NCBI GenBank assembly: GCA_951799445.1
Contig: OX637295.1
Location: 3,534,001 to 3,598,000, forward strand
Direction of reading: 5' to 3'
DNA length: 64,000 bases
DNA from: Pseudisothecium myosuroides
Taxonomy: Eukaryota > Streptophyta > Bryopsida > Hypnales > Lembophyllaceae
The first letter of the stretch is position 1; each line of letters starts with the position of its first letter. The position numbers and the translations under genes were made by a program. The notes beneath the pieces were generated by a model, which was not told the DNA's origin, ran no database searches, and saw nothing but the letters and a program-made list of their open reading frames with translations. Positions 13,039 through 25,903 of the stretch are shown one piece after another.

Positions 13039-13156
13039 CACTAGTAGAAAACAGGGTCATGAATGACTGTAGCACTCATTTTTTGTCCACAATGACTACA
13101 AAATGACTACCGTAGTCATAGTGGACTAGTCATTTATAGCCTGTTTTCTACTAGTG
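13039..13156. mobile_element. CACTA-type MITE, 118 bp
   Basis: The terminal inverted repeats are CACTAGTAGAAAACAGG, matched in reverse at the right end. The element is flanked by the 3-bp duplication AGT. Inner words (GTCCACAATGACT / AGTCATAGTGGAC) are also inverted. CACTA ends with 3-bp duplications are the known CACTA (En/Spm) signature. Confidence 0.85.
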
Positions 13157-14321
13157 AGTCATAAATCACTCATAAATAACCCATAATCACCTTTTCATGT
13201 ATTTGATGGCACTTAAATACCCACCAATAAAGGATAGACAAATTACCCCTTATTGGCATCAATGCACTAATTTTGTCAAAAAATGAATAGATTTGGATGT
13301 TTTTCGGGACAAAATTGGGGCCAAAAGTAGGATGATGGATTTAGTTAGTGAACAAAATTGGGTCGTTTTAATATAATTACCAAAGCGACCATATATGGTT
13401 GCTCCAAAATTTCAGCTCGTTTGGATGTGGGACTGTGGGCATTTAAATTTCTTTTACCATTTAAAATATTTTTATGGATAATATTGAAGGTTAATTATTG
13501 GAAGCTTTTATTTTTCACTAAAATAAATAAATATCTCATTTTTGAGAGATCCTCAAAGACGTATATATAGTTACCAACAACAGTGCTAGTATGTGAACCC
13601 AAGAATGCGAGCTTGTGAGCATTGAGCCTACAATATAGGTACCTATAATATAGATACCACACATAAACGGTTTCTATAGTATATACACATATAACTTAGG
13701 TATGTAGTATTCTAGGCTCATGGCTCACATTTCTATGCTTACATAATAGCAACCCTCTATATACCAATACTGGAAGAATAAAGCTTGGCAATTTTACTTG
13801 ATTTCTTGGCTTTGTGCAAAGCTTGCAAGTTTCACTTGATTTGAGATCTAAAAAAAATTCTTATCCATTTGCTTTGAAAATGGTCCCAATGGAAAGTGTA
13901 AAGTATATTCATAATTCTCACCATTGAAAATTTAACCATGTAAGTGTTGATTTGAAGTTATTTGCCATTTCTACTTATAATAAAAAATTGTATTTCAACA
14001 ATTGCAAGATGGATCAAACTCGTAACTCTTCATTTGAACTTGAGGTTCTTGGAAGTGCATTTTAGTGTGCCAACACAATTTTTAGTTGTTCATATCAATT
14101 GGAAATCCCAAAAACTCTTACATGCAAATTTCTCAAACATTGTGGGGAAGGAAAACATACTAAAAATAGGATACATACATGTCTCTTGTTACAATCTCAT
14201 AACTCCTATGCAATTTTACACTCAAAAATGATAATTATGCACATTAATAATTAATTAAGCTCTTTAAACATCTATAGGTTAGATTTTTAAAAAGAAAAAC
14301 TTGCTTCATTATGGATAACCA
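13157..14321. other. AT-rich intergenic DNA
   Basis: No coding exon or RNA gene is seen. Small imperfect inverted repeats occur near 13625-13700 (GGTACCTATAATATAG and related words). Confidence 0.45.
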
Positions 14322-14524
14322 CACTACAAGAGAAAGGTGTGTTTTAAGTAGTGTCCTAGACATCACGTCTTTTAAGTAACGTCTTTTAAGTAAAATTTTA
14401 AGTAAAATTTTACTAAAAAGATTGTCTTTTTAGTAAAATTTTACTTAAAAACTTACTTAAAAGACGTTACTTAAAGGACGTGATGTCTAGGACACTACTT
14501 AAAACACCCCTTTCTCTTGTGGTG
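14322..14524. mobile_element. CACTA-type foldback MITE, 203 bp
   Basis: The left end is CACTACAAGAGAAAGG(T)GTG and the right end pairs with it (CACCACAAGAGAAAGGGGTG in reverse). The two arms pair almost to the centre, through GTGTCCTAGACATCACGTC and AGTAAAATTTTACT. The target duplication is CCA on both sides. Confidence 0.9.
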
Positions 14525-15527
14525 CCATGAACCCACGCTCTTTTTTCATAGGAAAAACACACTTAAATAGTCTTGAGCACTTAGGGTTAAGCAAGTGCAT
14601 TTCTCAAGTGGTTGGCGGGCATCCATAGTAATTAAATATGACAAATTTCATAATGCCACAAATGTGAGGCACAAGTGTTTAGAGCTCAAGAAACTGTGAC
14701 AATTGTCTTTCTTTGGTTACATAATTATGTTTGCAATTGAAACTAGAATTTTTCAGTCTGTGCTATTTAAAAGAACGTAATAATCAAGAATAGTGATGCG
14801 TTCAAATTTGATATTTTGTCAATTTAAGGTAAACTAACCTATGATAGGTAAACCACTCAATGTACACACTTAGGAATGACCCATTACAATCTTACATCAA
14901 CCTATAACAGAATTTTTGCAATAAATGAAAATTAAGTTAATTATGATGAGTTAGTGGCCACAGTCAATTCTTTGGGTGATGGTGAAGGAATTATTAAGTA
15001 ATTGCAATAGGAACTTCCACCTTTCTAGTGTAAATTTATTGCTAAAAAATATTGTGGTCAAGTTAGGAAAAATTGTGACTGCTTTAGGTGGTAAGACAAC
15101 CATTATAGATATATTTTTTGGTGATTTCAGAGTTGTTTCAAAGTAGCCTAGAGACTCTATTGGGCCCATTGGACACCACACTTCAAAAATTCATAACAAA
15201 TTCATACTTTGTCAAAAAAAAAATATTTCAATTGCTCTTTCTATTTCTCACCTTTGCCTTTCTATGGCATTATAAAAAATTTGGGCCATGTGGAGGGTTG
15301 TTCCAGTTTTGGCAGATGTGCAAATATAGTGAAATTGAAAATCATTTAAAAAGATATATATATATGTTTTTTAATCAAAAATCCAGTGGGACACACCGGC
15401 TGACTTTCACTGGTAGGATTCCCTGTGATATTTCCCGTAATTGCACAGTTTCATGCAAGAAAGCGGTCCCTCTAATAGAAAAAAATTAAAAAAATTTCAG
15501 TAATGTCAGCAAGGCAAACCATTCATA
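14525..15527. other. AT-rich intergenic DNA
   Basis: No gene is seen. At 14827 there is a partial match to the left end of the 17856 element (AAGGTAAACTAACCTATGA). The open frames here are short and lack family resemblance. Confidence 0.45.
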
Positions 15528-16708
15528 CATAACATTCAGTAGCAGTCATTGGCTCTGCCCTTCCCCGAACGAAATGGTGTGGTGTATTCCGCACCAAATC
15601 AGTAACTACTGATTTGGTGCAGATAGTTGTCAGACAGCACTTGGTGCCCGTGCCACGACTATACACAGCTAGTGGCAAATTAAAAATTTCTAAGTAAAAC
15701 TGAAAACTAAACAATAGGATCTTTAAATAAAATGTTAATGGATTCATTGAGATTAATGATTTCAATGTTATTGTAGAATTACCTCACCTTGAATTGGAAT
15801 CCATTAGTGCATTGTGCTTGAGTGTGAGAAGACAACTCTTTATATGCACATGGAGTGGTAGGATATAGAACAATCCATGTGGGATATGTAAATTAGAATT
15901 TGTAGGTTCTCATGCACTCATAGTTAAGTCAAAAACAAAGAATTGTGTTGAAAGTAGAATTTCAGACCTCATTTAGGCATAGTAAAATAACTTTTCTCAA
16001 AAAAATTTGAATTAGAAAAAGTTGGTAAATGACAATAAGTTTCATCTCCAAAAATCCGTTTGGGATTTTAAATCTCCAATCAAAAGTTATGGACAAATTT
16101 TGGAGAGGGGTTGGAATGGATTTTTAAAAGTGTTAAAAGAAAATGTCCATTAAAAATCCTCTCCAAAATTTGTCTATAACTTTTTATTGGAGATTCAAAA
16201 TACCAAACGGATTTTTGGAGGTGAAACTGATTGTCATTTACCAACTTTTTCTAATTCAAATTTTTCTGAGAAAAGTTATTTTACTATGCCTAAATGAGGT
16301 CTGAAATTCTACTTTCAACACAATTCTTTGTTTTTGACTTAACTATGAGTGCATGAGAACCTACAAATTCTAATTTATTTATCCCACATGGATTGCTCTA
16401 CCTCCTACCACCCCATGTGTATATATAGAGTTGTCTTTCCTCTTCAAAAACCAAAATAAGTTATTGATTGCAAAGATTAATAATGGATTAGCGTATAACT
16501 CATTGGATTTTTGGCCAACATCCTTCACTACAAATATTTGTTGATTTGTATGTCTAGTCTTAAAATTAAGGAAAGAAAATGGAACATATCATACTGGGCA
16601 GTCACTATCCCGGTACCAAAGCTTACATTAAATATGTGGGGATGAAAGTCGTGTATGAGGACTCCAGAGAGGAAAAGGCAGCCTCTCTGAAGGGTACTGA
16701 ATGTTATG
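15528..16708. mobile_element. 1.18-kb palindromic TIR element, copy 2
   Basis: The ends are CATAACATTCAGTA and its reverse complement, flanked by TA on each side. The central palindrome (about 15850-16430) matches that of copy 1, with arms such as AATTTCAGACCTCATTTAGG and their inverse. The right subterminal region (GAGAGGAAAAGGCAGCCTCT) matches 12715-12733. Confidence 0.75.
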
Positions 16709-17371
16709 TAGGCTGGTTTATCTTATGAAGTTTTATCAGTTAGTTGACCAACTGAAAATTGCCCCACTGCCTTCATACAATTTTTTACGGATTTTGAATC
16801 TGACAAATGCTCAATTACCTCAGTCTGAAAGTCGACAATGTAGTTGAACTGTACATGTAAGGTAGGAGGCTCATAAACCGACCATCTAAGGGCTGGTCCG
16901 CCTTTTTCATGTATTTCCTTGGACGGGAATATTTTTAGCTCATTTTTCAGACATAGAGAAGTTGATGAGGAATCTAACCCAAGTCGTTTCGTATTTTTCC
17001 GAGCATTTTTGAATTACTTATGAATTTTCAAACAAGTTGGGTCATAGGTCCCTATTTGTGACCCTAGGTCTTTCATAAATGGTTCTCTTGCAATTCTAAA
17101 TAAAAATGGGGAAAGCAAAGAGAGTGATTGGCTCTTACAATTAATAAGTCTTTTTTCCTTGGTTCATTCAATGACTATAGAGTCAATTTTAGAACCAACT
17201 CATGTCCATTTCACAGCCATTTATAGGGTCCATTCTTAATGCCCGAACTATTCTCAAGCCTTCTACCTTACGGTATTGTAAGTCCTCACTTTGTATGCTG
17301 TTTTTTTTCCAATCCTTGTGAATGCTTTTTATTTATCTATTTTTTTTAGATTTCAATACATGTGTATTCTA

Positions 17372-17561
17372 CAGTAAAACCTCCCTAAGTCAAACCTCTG
17401 TAAGCAGATAAACCTCCATAAACCAATCATGTCAATCCAGTCCTGAACTGGGCTATATAATAAAGGTTGTGACTAAAAATGACCCTCCAGAAGTCAATAA
17501 ACCTCTATAAACCAATCTATCAGACCGGTCCGGGACCAATCAGCTTAGAGAGATTCTACTA
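17372..17561. mobile_element. pogo/Emigrant-like MITE, about 190 bp
   Basis: The left end is TA then CAGTAAAACCTCCCTAAG; the right end reads CTTAGAGAGATTCTACTA then TA. A CAGTAAAACCTCT terminus and TA target are known for Emigrant/Lemi1 (pogo type) MITEs of plants. The interior is a diverged inverted or duplicated pair (ATAAACCTCCATAAACCAAT and ATAAACCTCTATAAACCAAT). Confidence 0.65.
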
Positions 17562-17855
17562 TATAAGTCATCAAGGCATAAAATCTTTGGGGGAGATTTG
17601 AAATTATTGTGAATTCTTGAAGAAAAAGTGATGAATATTTGCATCAGATAACAAATAATTATGCTCAAAAAATTCTATAACTTTAACAATTGGTGAACAT
17701 TATAGTATAGAATGTCATAGTAGCCATCCAAATTTCTATGTCATTCTACATTTGCAAAAACATACTAATAAGCTCTCAATCTTTTAATCTTCAAATTGCA
17801 ACAAAATACTCAATTCTGGGAATTTTTGCAAATATTCTTTCGTCAAGCTAAAACT

Positions 17856-18299
17856 AAGGTAAACCAACCCATGACGGTCAGTATTAGGAGTTTGACCTTA
17901 TATGGTTGCTGAAATTTTTCAGTTTTTTTCCTACAAAAGTACAAGTGTGAGAAATAGTGAGAGCAATTGAAATTACGTTTTTTTGACAAAGTATTAATTT
18001 GCTATGGATTTTTGAAGTGATCAGCCCATAGGGGTCTGTAGGCTACCTCATGACCAACAAAATCTGAATCCAGTATGGTCATCTTCCTACCAAATGCAGT
18101 CACAACATTTTCAAACATGGAAGACCTAAAAAATCAATTTTTACAAAGAATTTTACACTAAAAAGTTGGAAGTACCTATTGAGGTCACTAATTACTCCAT
18201 AACTACCACGTAAGGCATTGATTGTGGTCTGAAAAACCACAATGGGGTCATTAGGTGTCCATCATGGGCCATTTGACCGTCATGGGCTGGTTTACCTTA
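17856..18299. mobile_element. TIR element of about 444 bp
   Basis: The terminal inverted repeats are AAGGTAAACCAACCCATGAC and the inverse of GTCATGGGCTGGTTTACCTT, running on for about 26 bp. No target duplication could be fixed. A partial relative lies at 14827. Confidence 0.65.
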
Positions 18300-18599
18300 T
18301 ACATGAGAAACAAACTTTATTTTGGTAGTTATCACCTATATCAAAGATAATTTTGAATCAAGTCAAAATCAAGTTTTCATAACACAAAGCAAAAAGTACT
18401 AAATAAACACTATATAGATATGCAGATATTCTAATTTTTTGAAACCACGTGCTAAAGAAAATTAGAATATAACTATTCTTGTAACAAATATTATGTATAT
18501 TTAGAGACACGTCTCTCCATCATGATGTGCATATACACTTAATTCAATGATGTCTCATAATAAAGCCACATGTTAAAATCCTAAAGTGCCAAGGTTTTA

Positions 18600-18816
18600 C
18601 ACTACCACAAAATGGGGTATTTTAAGTGAGTTTTAAGTATAGTCCTAATAGTAAGTTATAAGTAATGACCTTTAAGGAGATTTTTAGTAAAAATATACTA
18701 GAAATACAAGTGTTTTTAGTAAAATTTTACTGAAAATCTCCTAAAAGGTCATTATTTATAATCTTAATACTAGGACTATACTTAAAAACTCATTTAAAAC
18801 ACCCCATTTTGTAGTA
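18600..18816. mobile_element. CACTA-type foldback MITE, 217 bp
   Basis: The left end is CACTACCACAAAATGGGGTA; the right arm in reverse is TACTACAAAATGGGGTGTTT. The arms pair along most of the length. The duplication TTA flanks both ends. The central AGTAAAATTTTACT is shared with the element at 14322, so the two are related. Confidence 0.85.
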
Positions 18817-18819
18817 TTA

Positions 18820-21800
18820 TTAGGATTTAAAATTTTGTAAAATTTAGACCACTATCAAAATAATAATTATAATAAAAAAATTAACACCTACCTTCCTAAA
18901 AAAAGATTGACCCTATTGACATAGTTATCAGAAGTTATGAATTAAGATGTGTTGCTAGACATTGTTAGTTAGACTTCTACATCCATTTATTTGAATCTGA
19001 CTTATAAGGGTGTTGGTTTTCTAGTGATGGTGATATGCTTGTCTCCTACCAAATAACACTAACTCACTTTCAGATTCTCCTTTGGACTCATCACATCTAT
19101 AATATTAATGATGCATGTATAGACTATGCTCATGCCAAAAAAATAATAATACACTTGGTGTACATAGAAATTAAAAACCTCAATTTACTAAAAATTATGT
19201 TGTAACATCATTGACTTCAACATAACTTTCACAAGTCAATAGTACAAACTATTCCAAATGCCAAATGTTGTTGTTCTACATTTAGCCTTAAATACTAAAG
19301 GCTTTCCTAGCTATTAATAGTTATTAATCCATTACCCAATCCATCTCCCTCTACATGTAGGCACCATTGCCCTTTCCATTGCCATCGCTTAGAACACCGC
19401 TTGACATTGATGATTCTTGACTCTCGCCTCATTTTGTGTATAATAAGTGCATTTAAAGTGGTTAAAAAAGGTGCATTCAAAGTTCAATGCCTCCAAAGTA
19501 CAAGTATTTCATGATTTAATCTACATGCTTTATAAATTTATATTTAGAAGCCAATCAATTTTAGAATGGATATTGGATTCCTTGGAGGATTGAACCTTTG
19601 AAAATTGGGAATACGATTTCTTTTAAATATCTGCAAAGTAATATTTTATGTAAGATAAGTGCATGTAAAATCACCAAAATAAGAATTTGTATGTGATTTT
19701 CTCTTGTCATTAGATTTTTGCAGGATCTTCTTAAGAATCAAAATTAGACTCAAAATTCTCTTTGCACAAATTTTTTGAACAATATGTGAATAAAATACAA
19801 ATTTTTCAAGAGCTAAAAATAGGTGTATTAAAAATAAACCATATATTTCTATAAATAGAGGTTGTTCATTATAAGCAAGAATTTATAAGGGTTTGATTTT
19901 GTTAACAAAATCACAATTATAGAGAATTACTTTTAAAAACTTTATGTTTACAGATTTTGGGTAAAATTTGATGTTTTATAATATATGACTTTTTTAGGAG
20001 TTTTTGAAAGTTTACATTAAAAGAAGAGACATTAATAGGTATTTTCAAAATTACATGTAATTATTTACAAATTTAAAATACACTTATAGATTTTTGCCAA
20101 ATCAATTTAGAAGTATTTAATTCAAAAAACTTAGTAAAAGTGCAATTTATGTTTTTTTTAAATGAATTTTGGTTTCATAGGCAAAATCTATAAGTTTTCT
20201 GTAAAGGTTTATCAAATGTAATAATATAAATATCATATTTTTTTTTAAAGGTAGAAATCAAGATTTAAGTCTAAATTTTAATCAAGTCATAATTTGGATT
20301 GCCTAAAAATTACATTGAAAAATTTACAATAAATAATTATGTTTCTAAAATATCTCTCTCATTGATGATGTATGCAAAGCATTCTTACTTCTTTCCATAT
20401 TACCACACAATTTCATTTGAAACTTTGTCAATGAATATTAACTTCTAAAGGACCAAGGCACATTTCAGGTAGAAATTGTGAAAAATTGTCACTTTTGGAG
20501 CAGTAAGAAAAAAATGAAAAAAAATGTCTTTTTTTCAAAATTCAACCATACAAAACTTGTGCTTGACTATTATGGAAACATTTGGGAAATTTTAACTGCA
20601 CAAATTGATAGATTATAACATTTGAGGTTAGAAAAAAGTTTTTCAACCTTATTAGACTTTAATTCCTCCTAGAGTGAGATTTTTATACTAAACATGGTTT
20701 GTTTTTTTACATTTGCATCTTATATCATGTAAGTTACATATATACCAATTCCAAAATTATAAGAGTTTTGCACATGTTGCCAAAGATGCCTAAGCTGCCC
20801 AAAAAGTTCACGGCAATATAATTTTTGATCTAGGCACTGAATAAAAAAAAATTATATTTCCACTAAGGGGGTATATATTTGTACCTTGTGTCAAAATTTT
20901 GTGAACATTTGCCCAAAATTGACTTCATGCATAACTACCCGAGATCTCTTGCATAGTTACATTGAATGGTCACTAATGCCTACAAGAGTTAATTGAATGA
21001 AGTGCACGATTCAAATGATTCATTGTCCAATGGATGGTTGAGTACCTACACTAAATAGTGTAATTGGGTTGCCTCAACAATTAGGTTGCCTTACCCCAGA
21101 GAAGTTACCTTATGACTAATACTTGTCTAGATGGAGGCACATGCCAACCTCTAATCCCGAGCCATGAACCACTGAGCCAACCCATGCCATACACATAGTT
21201 CTGACTTTACTGCATCCTTCTGAAGTAACTCTGCATATTGATATAGTGTAGAATGTCAAGAAATTAGTGTGGGGCAACCTAATTTCACTATTCAATGTAG
21301 GGAGGTTACAAAGAAGCAAGTGTGTAAATTATTTCAGAATGTCAATGGCAAGAGGGTCAAATTGACTTTGAAACCCATATACAAGCAAAAAGTGTCTAAT
21401 GAATGACTTTCAAAGAAACTGTAGAAACAATGAATGAGGCACCAACCGCTTTAATTTCATACAAGCATTTTATTACTCTTGGTTGACTATCTGGGCAATA
21501 GACCAGATTCTCCCAAAGTTAAAGGACCCATTACAAAAACTGGAAGACCTTCAACTGGTCAAATGGAATTGTGTTCCTATGATGTTCCCATGACTCAATG
21601 AGTTGGTCAAGAGGCTGCTGCACTTGCTGGTGGCTGTCCTGATAACTTACATTGTTGACATAGAAACTTTAAATGCAGGTTACAAAAGCAATTTTTCTTC
21701 AAATCCAACATGTAATATACTGTTGGAAAGGTCTTCAAAATGCACTTCTAATGGTATAAAATACAAATCCCAATTCAAAAATTCAAAAACACAAGAAGCT

Positions 21801-22370
21801 TTCACAATATGCTACTAAAGGATTGACAATGGCAAACTCAAAGTAGACACCATAAAAAACATAAGAAATGCAAGGAATGAAATACCAAAAGGAAATAACC
21901 TTTTCATGACCTCTAATTCCTTCTAGAATCTGAGTGAACCCTTATATTAGTTTAATCCTTCAAGGCCTAACATCTTGACAATAGAGGTTTTCAATGAGTT
22001 GTCCCACTTTGATATTCTTTTATACATGGATGAGCTTGAGATTTTAATATTAAATTAATATTAAATGTACAAAAGTAAAGACTACTTTATCTAGTATGCA
22101 TGGAATTAATTGTGGAAAATATTGATGATTGGATTTTTAGATTATAACGATTTTGGATGATCAACTTATAGGCAAAAAAACACAATCTTTAGGGAAGAAA
22201 AGTTATAAGAAGATGAATAATGCTTTTTTATCCTCCAATAAAATTGGATTCAAATTTCAGGCAAATTTAGTATTTTTGATTTTAAGAATGAAAAGAAAAA
22301 CTCTCAAATTTGTACACATTTTCAAATAGAAGTGAGTAAAAATGCCAAAATTGACTACATTGGATTCTAT
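18820..22370. other. AT-rich intergenic DNA without genes
   Basis: Apart from the MITE at 21047-21299, I see no coding exon, RNA gene or transposon protein in this stretch. Open frames are all short, AT-rich and without recognisable motifs. Confidence 0.5.
21047..21299. mobile_element. 253-bp MITE, TACAC(A/T)AAATAG family, copy A
   Basis: The ends are TACACTAAATAGTG and, inverted, CACTATTCAATGTA. Subterminal AGGTTGCC and GGCAACCT words also pair. The second copy at 39933-40185 has the same length and the same ends. Confidence 0.7.
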
Positions 22371-22374
22371 AAAA

Positions 22375-22399
22375 TTATACATACATACATACATACATC

Positions 22400-22451
<52 letters not shown>
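22375..22451. repeat. (TACA)n and (TA)n microsatellite
   Basis: About six TACA units are followed by about 22 TA units, then short TTTAA repeats. Confidence 0.9.
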
Positions 22452-22455
<4 letters not shown>

Positions 22456-23904
22456 ATTTAATTTAATTTTTTTGAAATTTTTGAAATTCAATAGTTAGTA
22501 TTATCAACACTCTTTTGGAAAATCTTCAAGAAAAAAACCCACCATTCTTTTTACTTGGACCCTATCCAAAATTTATGCCTACTCCCCTTGTATAAACTTA
22601 TATGAGATTACGTTTTCTAAATAAGATTTTCAATAGTTCTTACATTAAAATTTTGAAAATCCAAAAATGCAACAATTATATCAATTTGTTACTCTACAAG
22701 CCCCTACTTTAAAAATATTGAGATTTGTTCCATTCTATCGAGAATTTGCCATTTAAAATTTGAAGAGGACACATTTTGCATGTCTTCTTAGGCCTTGAGA
22801 ATTAAGGGCAATAAGGTATTAATTAGCATAAAATTAAATTACAATTAATTAGGATAACTTGCAATGCCAAGAAGTTAGGATTTCAGTGACTTCATTGCCT
22901 GATGATAAGGAGAAATAAGTTTTTAGGGTCCAATGTGTTGGTAGCAAAGTTACTCCAAATGGGAATAGTGAAAGTAGATCAAGAAATGGAGCTTGACAAG
23001 GGAAGATAAAAGGAGAGGAAAAAATAGTTTTTCCATTGGCTTTCTTTTGCTTTAAGCCAAGGTGTGATAGCTATAGACTAAGCCATTTTTTAGGAATAAA
23101 ACTTTTTACTTGTGATTCTTATTTGATGTTAAACCAAAATTGATAGTATTCCACGAATTTAAATTTAAATATTAACAGTATTCCACAAACTTGGCACTTT
23201 TACATTTGGACCGTAAGTTTTGAAGTCTATGCCAATCCTATATCAATCTTAGACTTTAGAGCTATATAAAAAAATGAATGGAAAATGGCGTATGGAATAC
23301 CACCATTTTAATGAAATTTTCCATGTTATGAGTTTCTTGGGATTGATGGTGTCTTTGAAATTGTGAGAAGTGAGTTGAAGTTGGAGCAATGGAGTTTCTT
23401 TTTTAGCATTATCACTGCTAAGAGATCCTATATGTGCCATGTGACTATTTGTGTTACTTTTTGACAACTACTTACCAAATTTTGAAATGAAGGTGATTCC
23501 AAAAACACCAGCTGATTTTATTGTGTTTTCACAATACTCATATTTAATTTTTTGGAATAATTTAAAAATATACTGTAAGGAAAAAAATTAAAATTAAAAT
23601 ATGGCCAAGTATATACACCTTTAAGAAAATTATTCCTTAGGAAAATAAAGTATAGAAAAATTTTCTAAGTAGGAGAACTAAAAAAGTGCAAAATCTCAAG
23701 AAAATAGAAACTTTGATGTTTTAATTTGTAACATTGACCAAAAAAAATTTTAAATAAAAAAATTAATTGGTCATTATTTTGTAAAAATTCTATAGAATTG
23801 GTCATTTACCAAAAGAACCACCCAAATAATATTTTACATGCTTCAAAATGCAAGCAAAGAGAAGCTCATTTTGTGAACTTTCATCCAACATACAATTCAC
23901 TATT
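22452..23904. other. AT-rich intergenic DNA without genes
   Basis: No coding exon or RNA gene is seen. A small palindrome (ATGGAAAATGG...CCATTTTAATGAAATTTTCCAT) lies near 23276-23324. Confidence 0.45.
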
Positions 23905-24971
23905 GGGTGATTGCAAGAAAGACTTGCCGTTTTTTGTCACATTTTGCAGAATAAGGTTGTCCTCTGCTATAACTTTTGAATTATAAATCCAATGCCAAAA
24001 ACAAAAAAAATTGTTTCTACATATCTTGATTGTAATTATATACCTTATTTTTCAAAAAATTTAAAAAATCATTTAATATTTAAAATTCAATTTCTTTCAT
24101 TTATCACACTTCAAATTTAGGAGTTTTGAATACTATTGAGCGGCTTAGATTAATGATTTTCAGTTGAAATTTCTAAAGTACATTTCTCTAGTAGGTAGCC
24201 ATGTTCCTACCGAAGGACATCTAAAAATACATTATTTTATGTCCTCCTTGCCTGTGCAAAGAGGCCTCCTTTGTGCGTGCACTTGTAAACAACAAAAATG
24301 GTTTTGACCTCATTTTTTTGGTTGAAACTCATCACTAGGAAGTCCTCCCAAATGGCCAATTTTTAGTTTTTTTTATAATTGTTTTTCCTATTTATTACAA
24401 ATTAAAACGTCAAAGTATGTATTTTTTGGGACATATTCTTGGACATAGCATTGTGGCAAGAAAATACATATTGTGACGTTTTAATTTGTAATAAATAGGA
24501 AAAATAATTATAAAAAAAACTAAAAATTGGCCATTTGGGAAGACTTCCTAGTGATGAGTTTCAACCAAAAAAATGAGGTCAAAATCATTTCTATTGTTCA
24601 CAAGTGTACGCGCAAAGGAGGCCTCTTTCCATAGACGTAAAGGACATAAAATAATGTATTTTTAGATGCCCTTTGGTAGGTACATGTCTGCCTACTATAG
24701 AAATATACTATAGAAATTTCAACTGAAAATCATTAAATTAAACCACTCAATAGTATTCAAAACCTCCAAACTTGAAAGTGTGACAAATTAGAGAAATTGA
24801 ATTTTAAATATTAAATGATTTTTAAAATTTTTTGAACAAAAGGGATACAATTACAATCAAAACATCTAAACCTTTTAATTTTCGTTTTTGGATTTGAGTT
24901 AATAATTCAAAAGTTATAGCAAGAAACAACTCTAGTGTGACAAAATTGGCAGATCTTTCATGCAATCACCC
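23905..24971. mobile_element. Giant foldback element, 1.07 kb
   Basis: The ends are GGGTGATTGCAAGAAAGA and the inverse of its partner (GGGTGATTGCATGAAAGA). Nearly the whole element is one palindrome, with arms of about 500 bp meeting near 24440 between two ACGTTTTAATTTGTAAT words (one inverted). TATT flanks both ends as a 4-bp target duplication. The termini match the elements at 60125 and 33489. There is no coding capacity. Confidence 0.85.
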
Positions 24972-24975
24972 TATT

Positions 24976-25903
24976 TTAAAGATTCGTTTGAACAGTAATT
25001 GCAAATCTATTAGAAGACCATCCCCACCAAATTCTAGCTATAAATTTGTTTTTTGGGGTACTAAATAGTACTAAAAAAAAATCCAAATTGACAAGAGTAA
25101 CAAAAATTGGTGCTATTTTTGAACAGTAAAACATTTTTGAAGAATACAAAAAATTAGTCATGGTGTATAATGGTCATAAATACTTTATCTATGAATTTTG
25201 AGTTATTTGAAGCAAGAATGCAAATTTTATGACCAAAAAAAAATCAGCATGCAAGGTATGATAGAAAAATAGTACAAGTGTTTTTTGCAATCACTCATTA
25301 AAATTTGCAGTATCCATGTTTGATACATAGTGGCACACAAAATAAGGTTGTGGAATTACTGTGGCATAGATAGGGGCTCTCACCTTAACCCTTGAAGGGC
25401 CTAAAAGCCCTTTGCAACCATATGGTATATTATGAATTTGGTGGTATTTGACCAGAAAAACATTGATCAAATTTATTTATGTATTTATTTGAAACACATG
25501 GACAATTTCCATTGTGACCAAATAATTTTCAATATAGTGTAAATTAATGATCACAATGGTATGTAAATAACCATGTATCACAATTCATATATTAAACTGC
25601 AATTGAAGAGTTATAAGGCTAAACATGCGTTGTGTAGAGGGTTCCCCAAGGTCCATTAGATGAGATTTTGGGCCTACACAGGGCCACAAGTTCTCAAGCC
25701 ATGGAGAACATGGGAACTGCGCCAAATCAGCCATCTGACGTGATCAGGAGGTTGCCATGTCAGATTGTATTATTTAATTAATTTAATTTTTTTTTTTGAA
25801 TATTTAATTTTTTTTTTTGAATTATTTTATATTCTGACCAGCAGCATGGGAAATCGGCCTGAACGGCGCTCCAATGCCCCCCAAAACATGTAACCTAATG
25901 CTT
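24976..25903. other. Intergenic DNA downstream of the GDSL gene
   Basis: No gene is seen. A single TTAACCCTTGAAGGGCC at 25385 resembles one end of the piggyBac-like MITE, but no partner end was found. A TTTAATTTTTTTTTTTGAAT word is repeated at 25784-25828. Confidence 0.4.

Noticed and set aside
25385..25401. Single TTAACCCTTGAAGGGCC as a fifth piggyBac-like MITE
   Set aside because: No inverted partner end or interior similarity was found downstream; it may be chance or a fragment.
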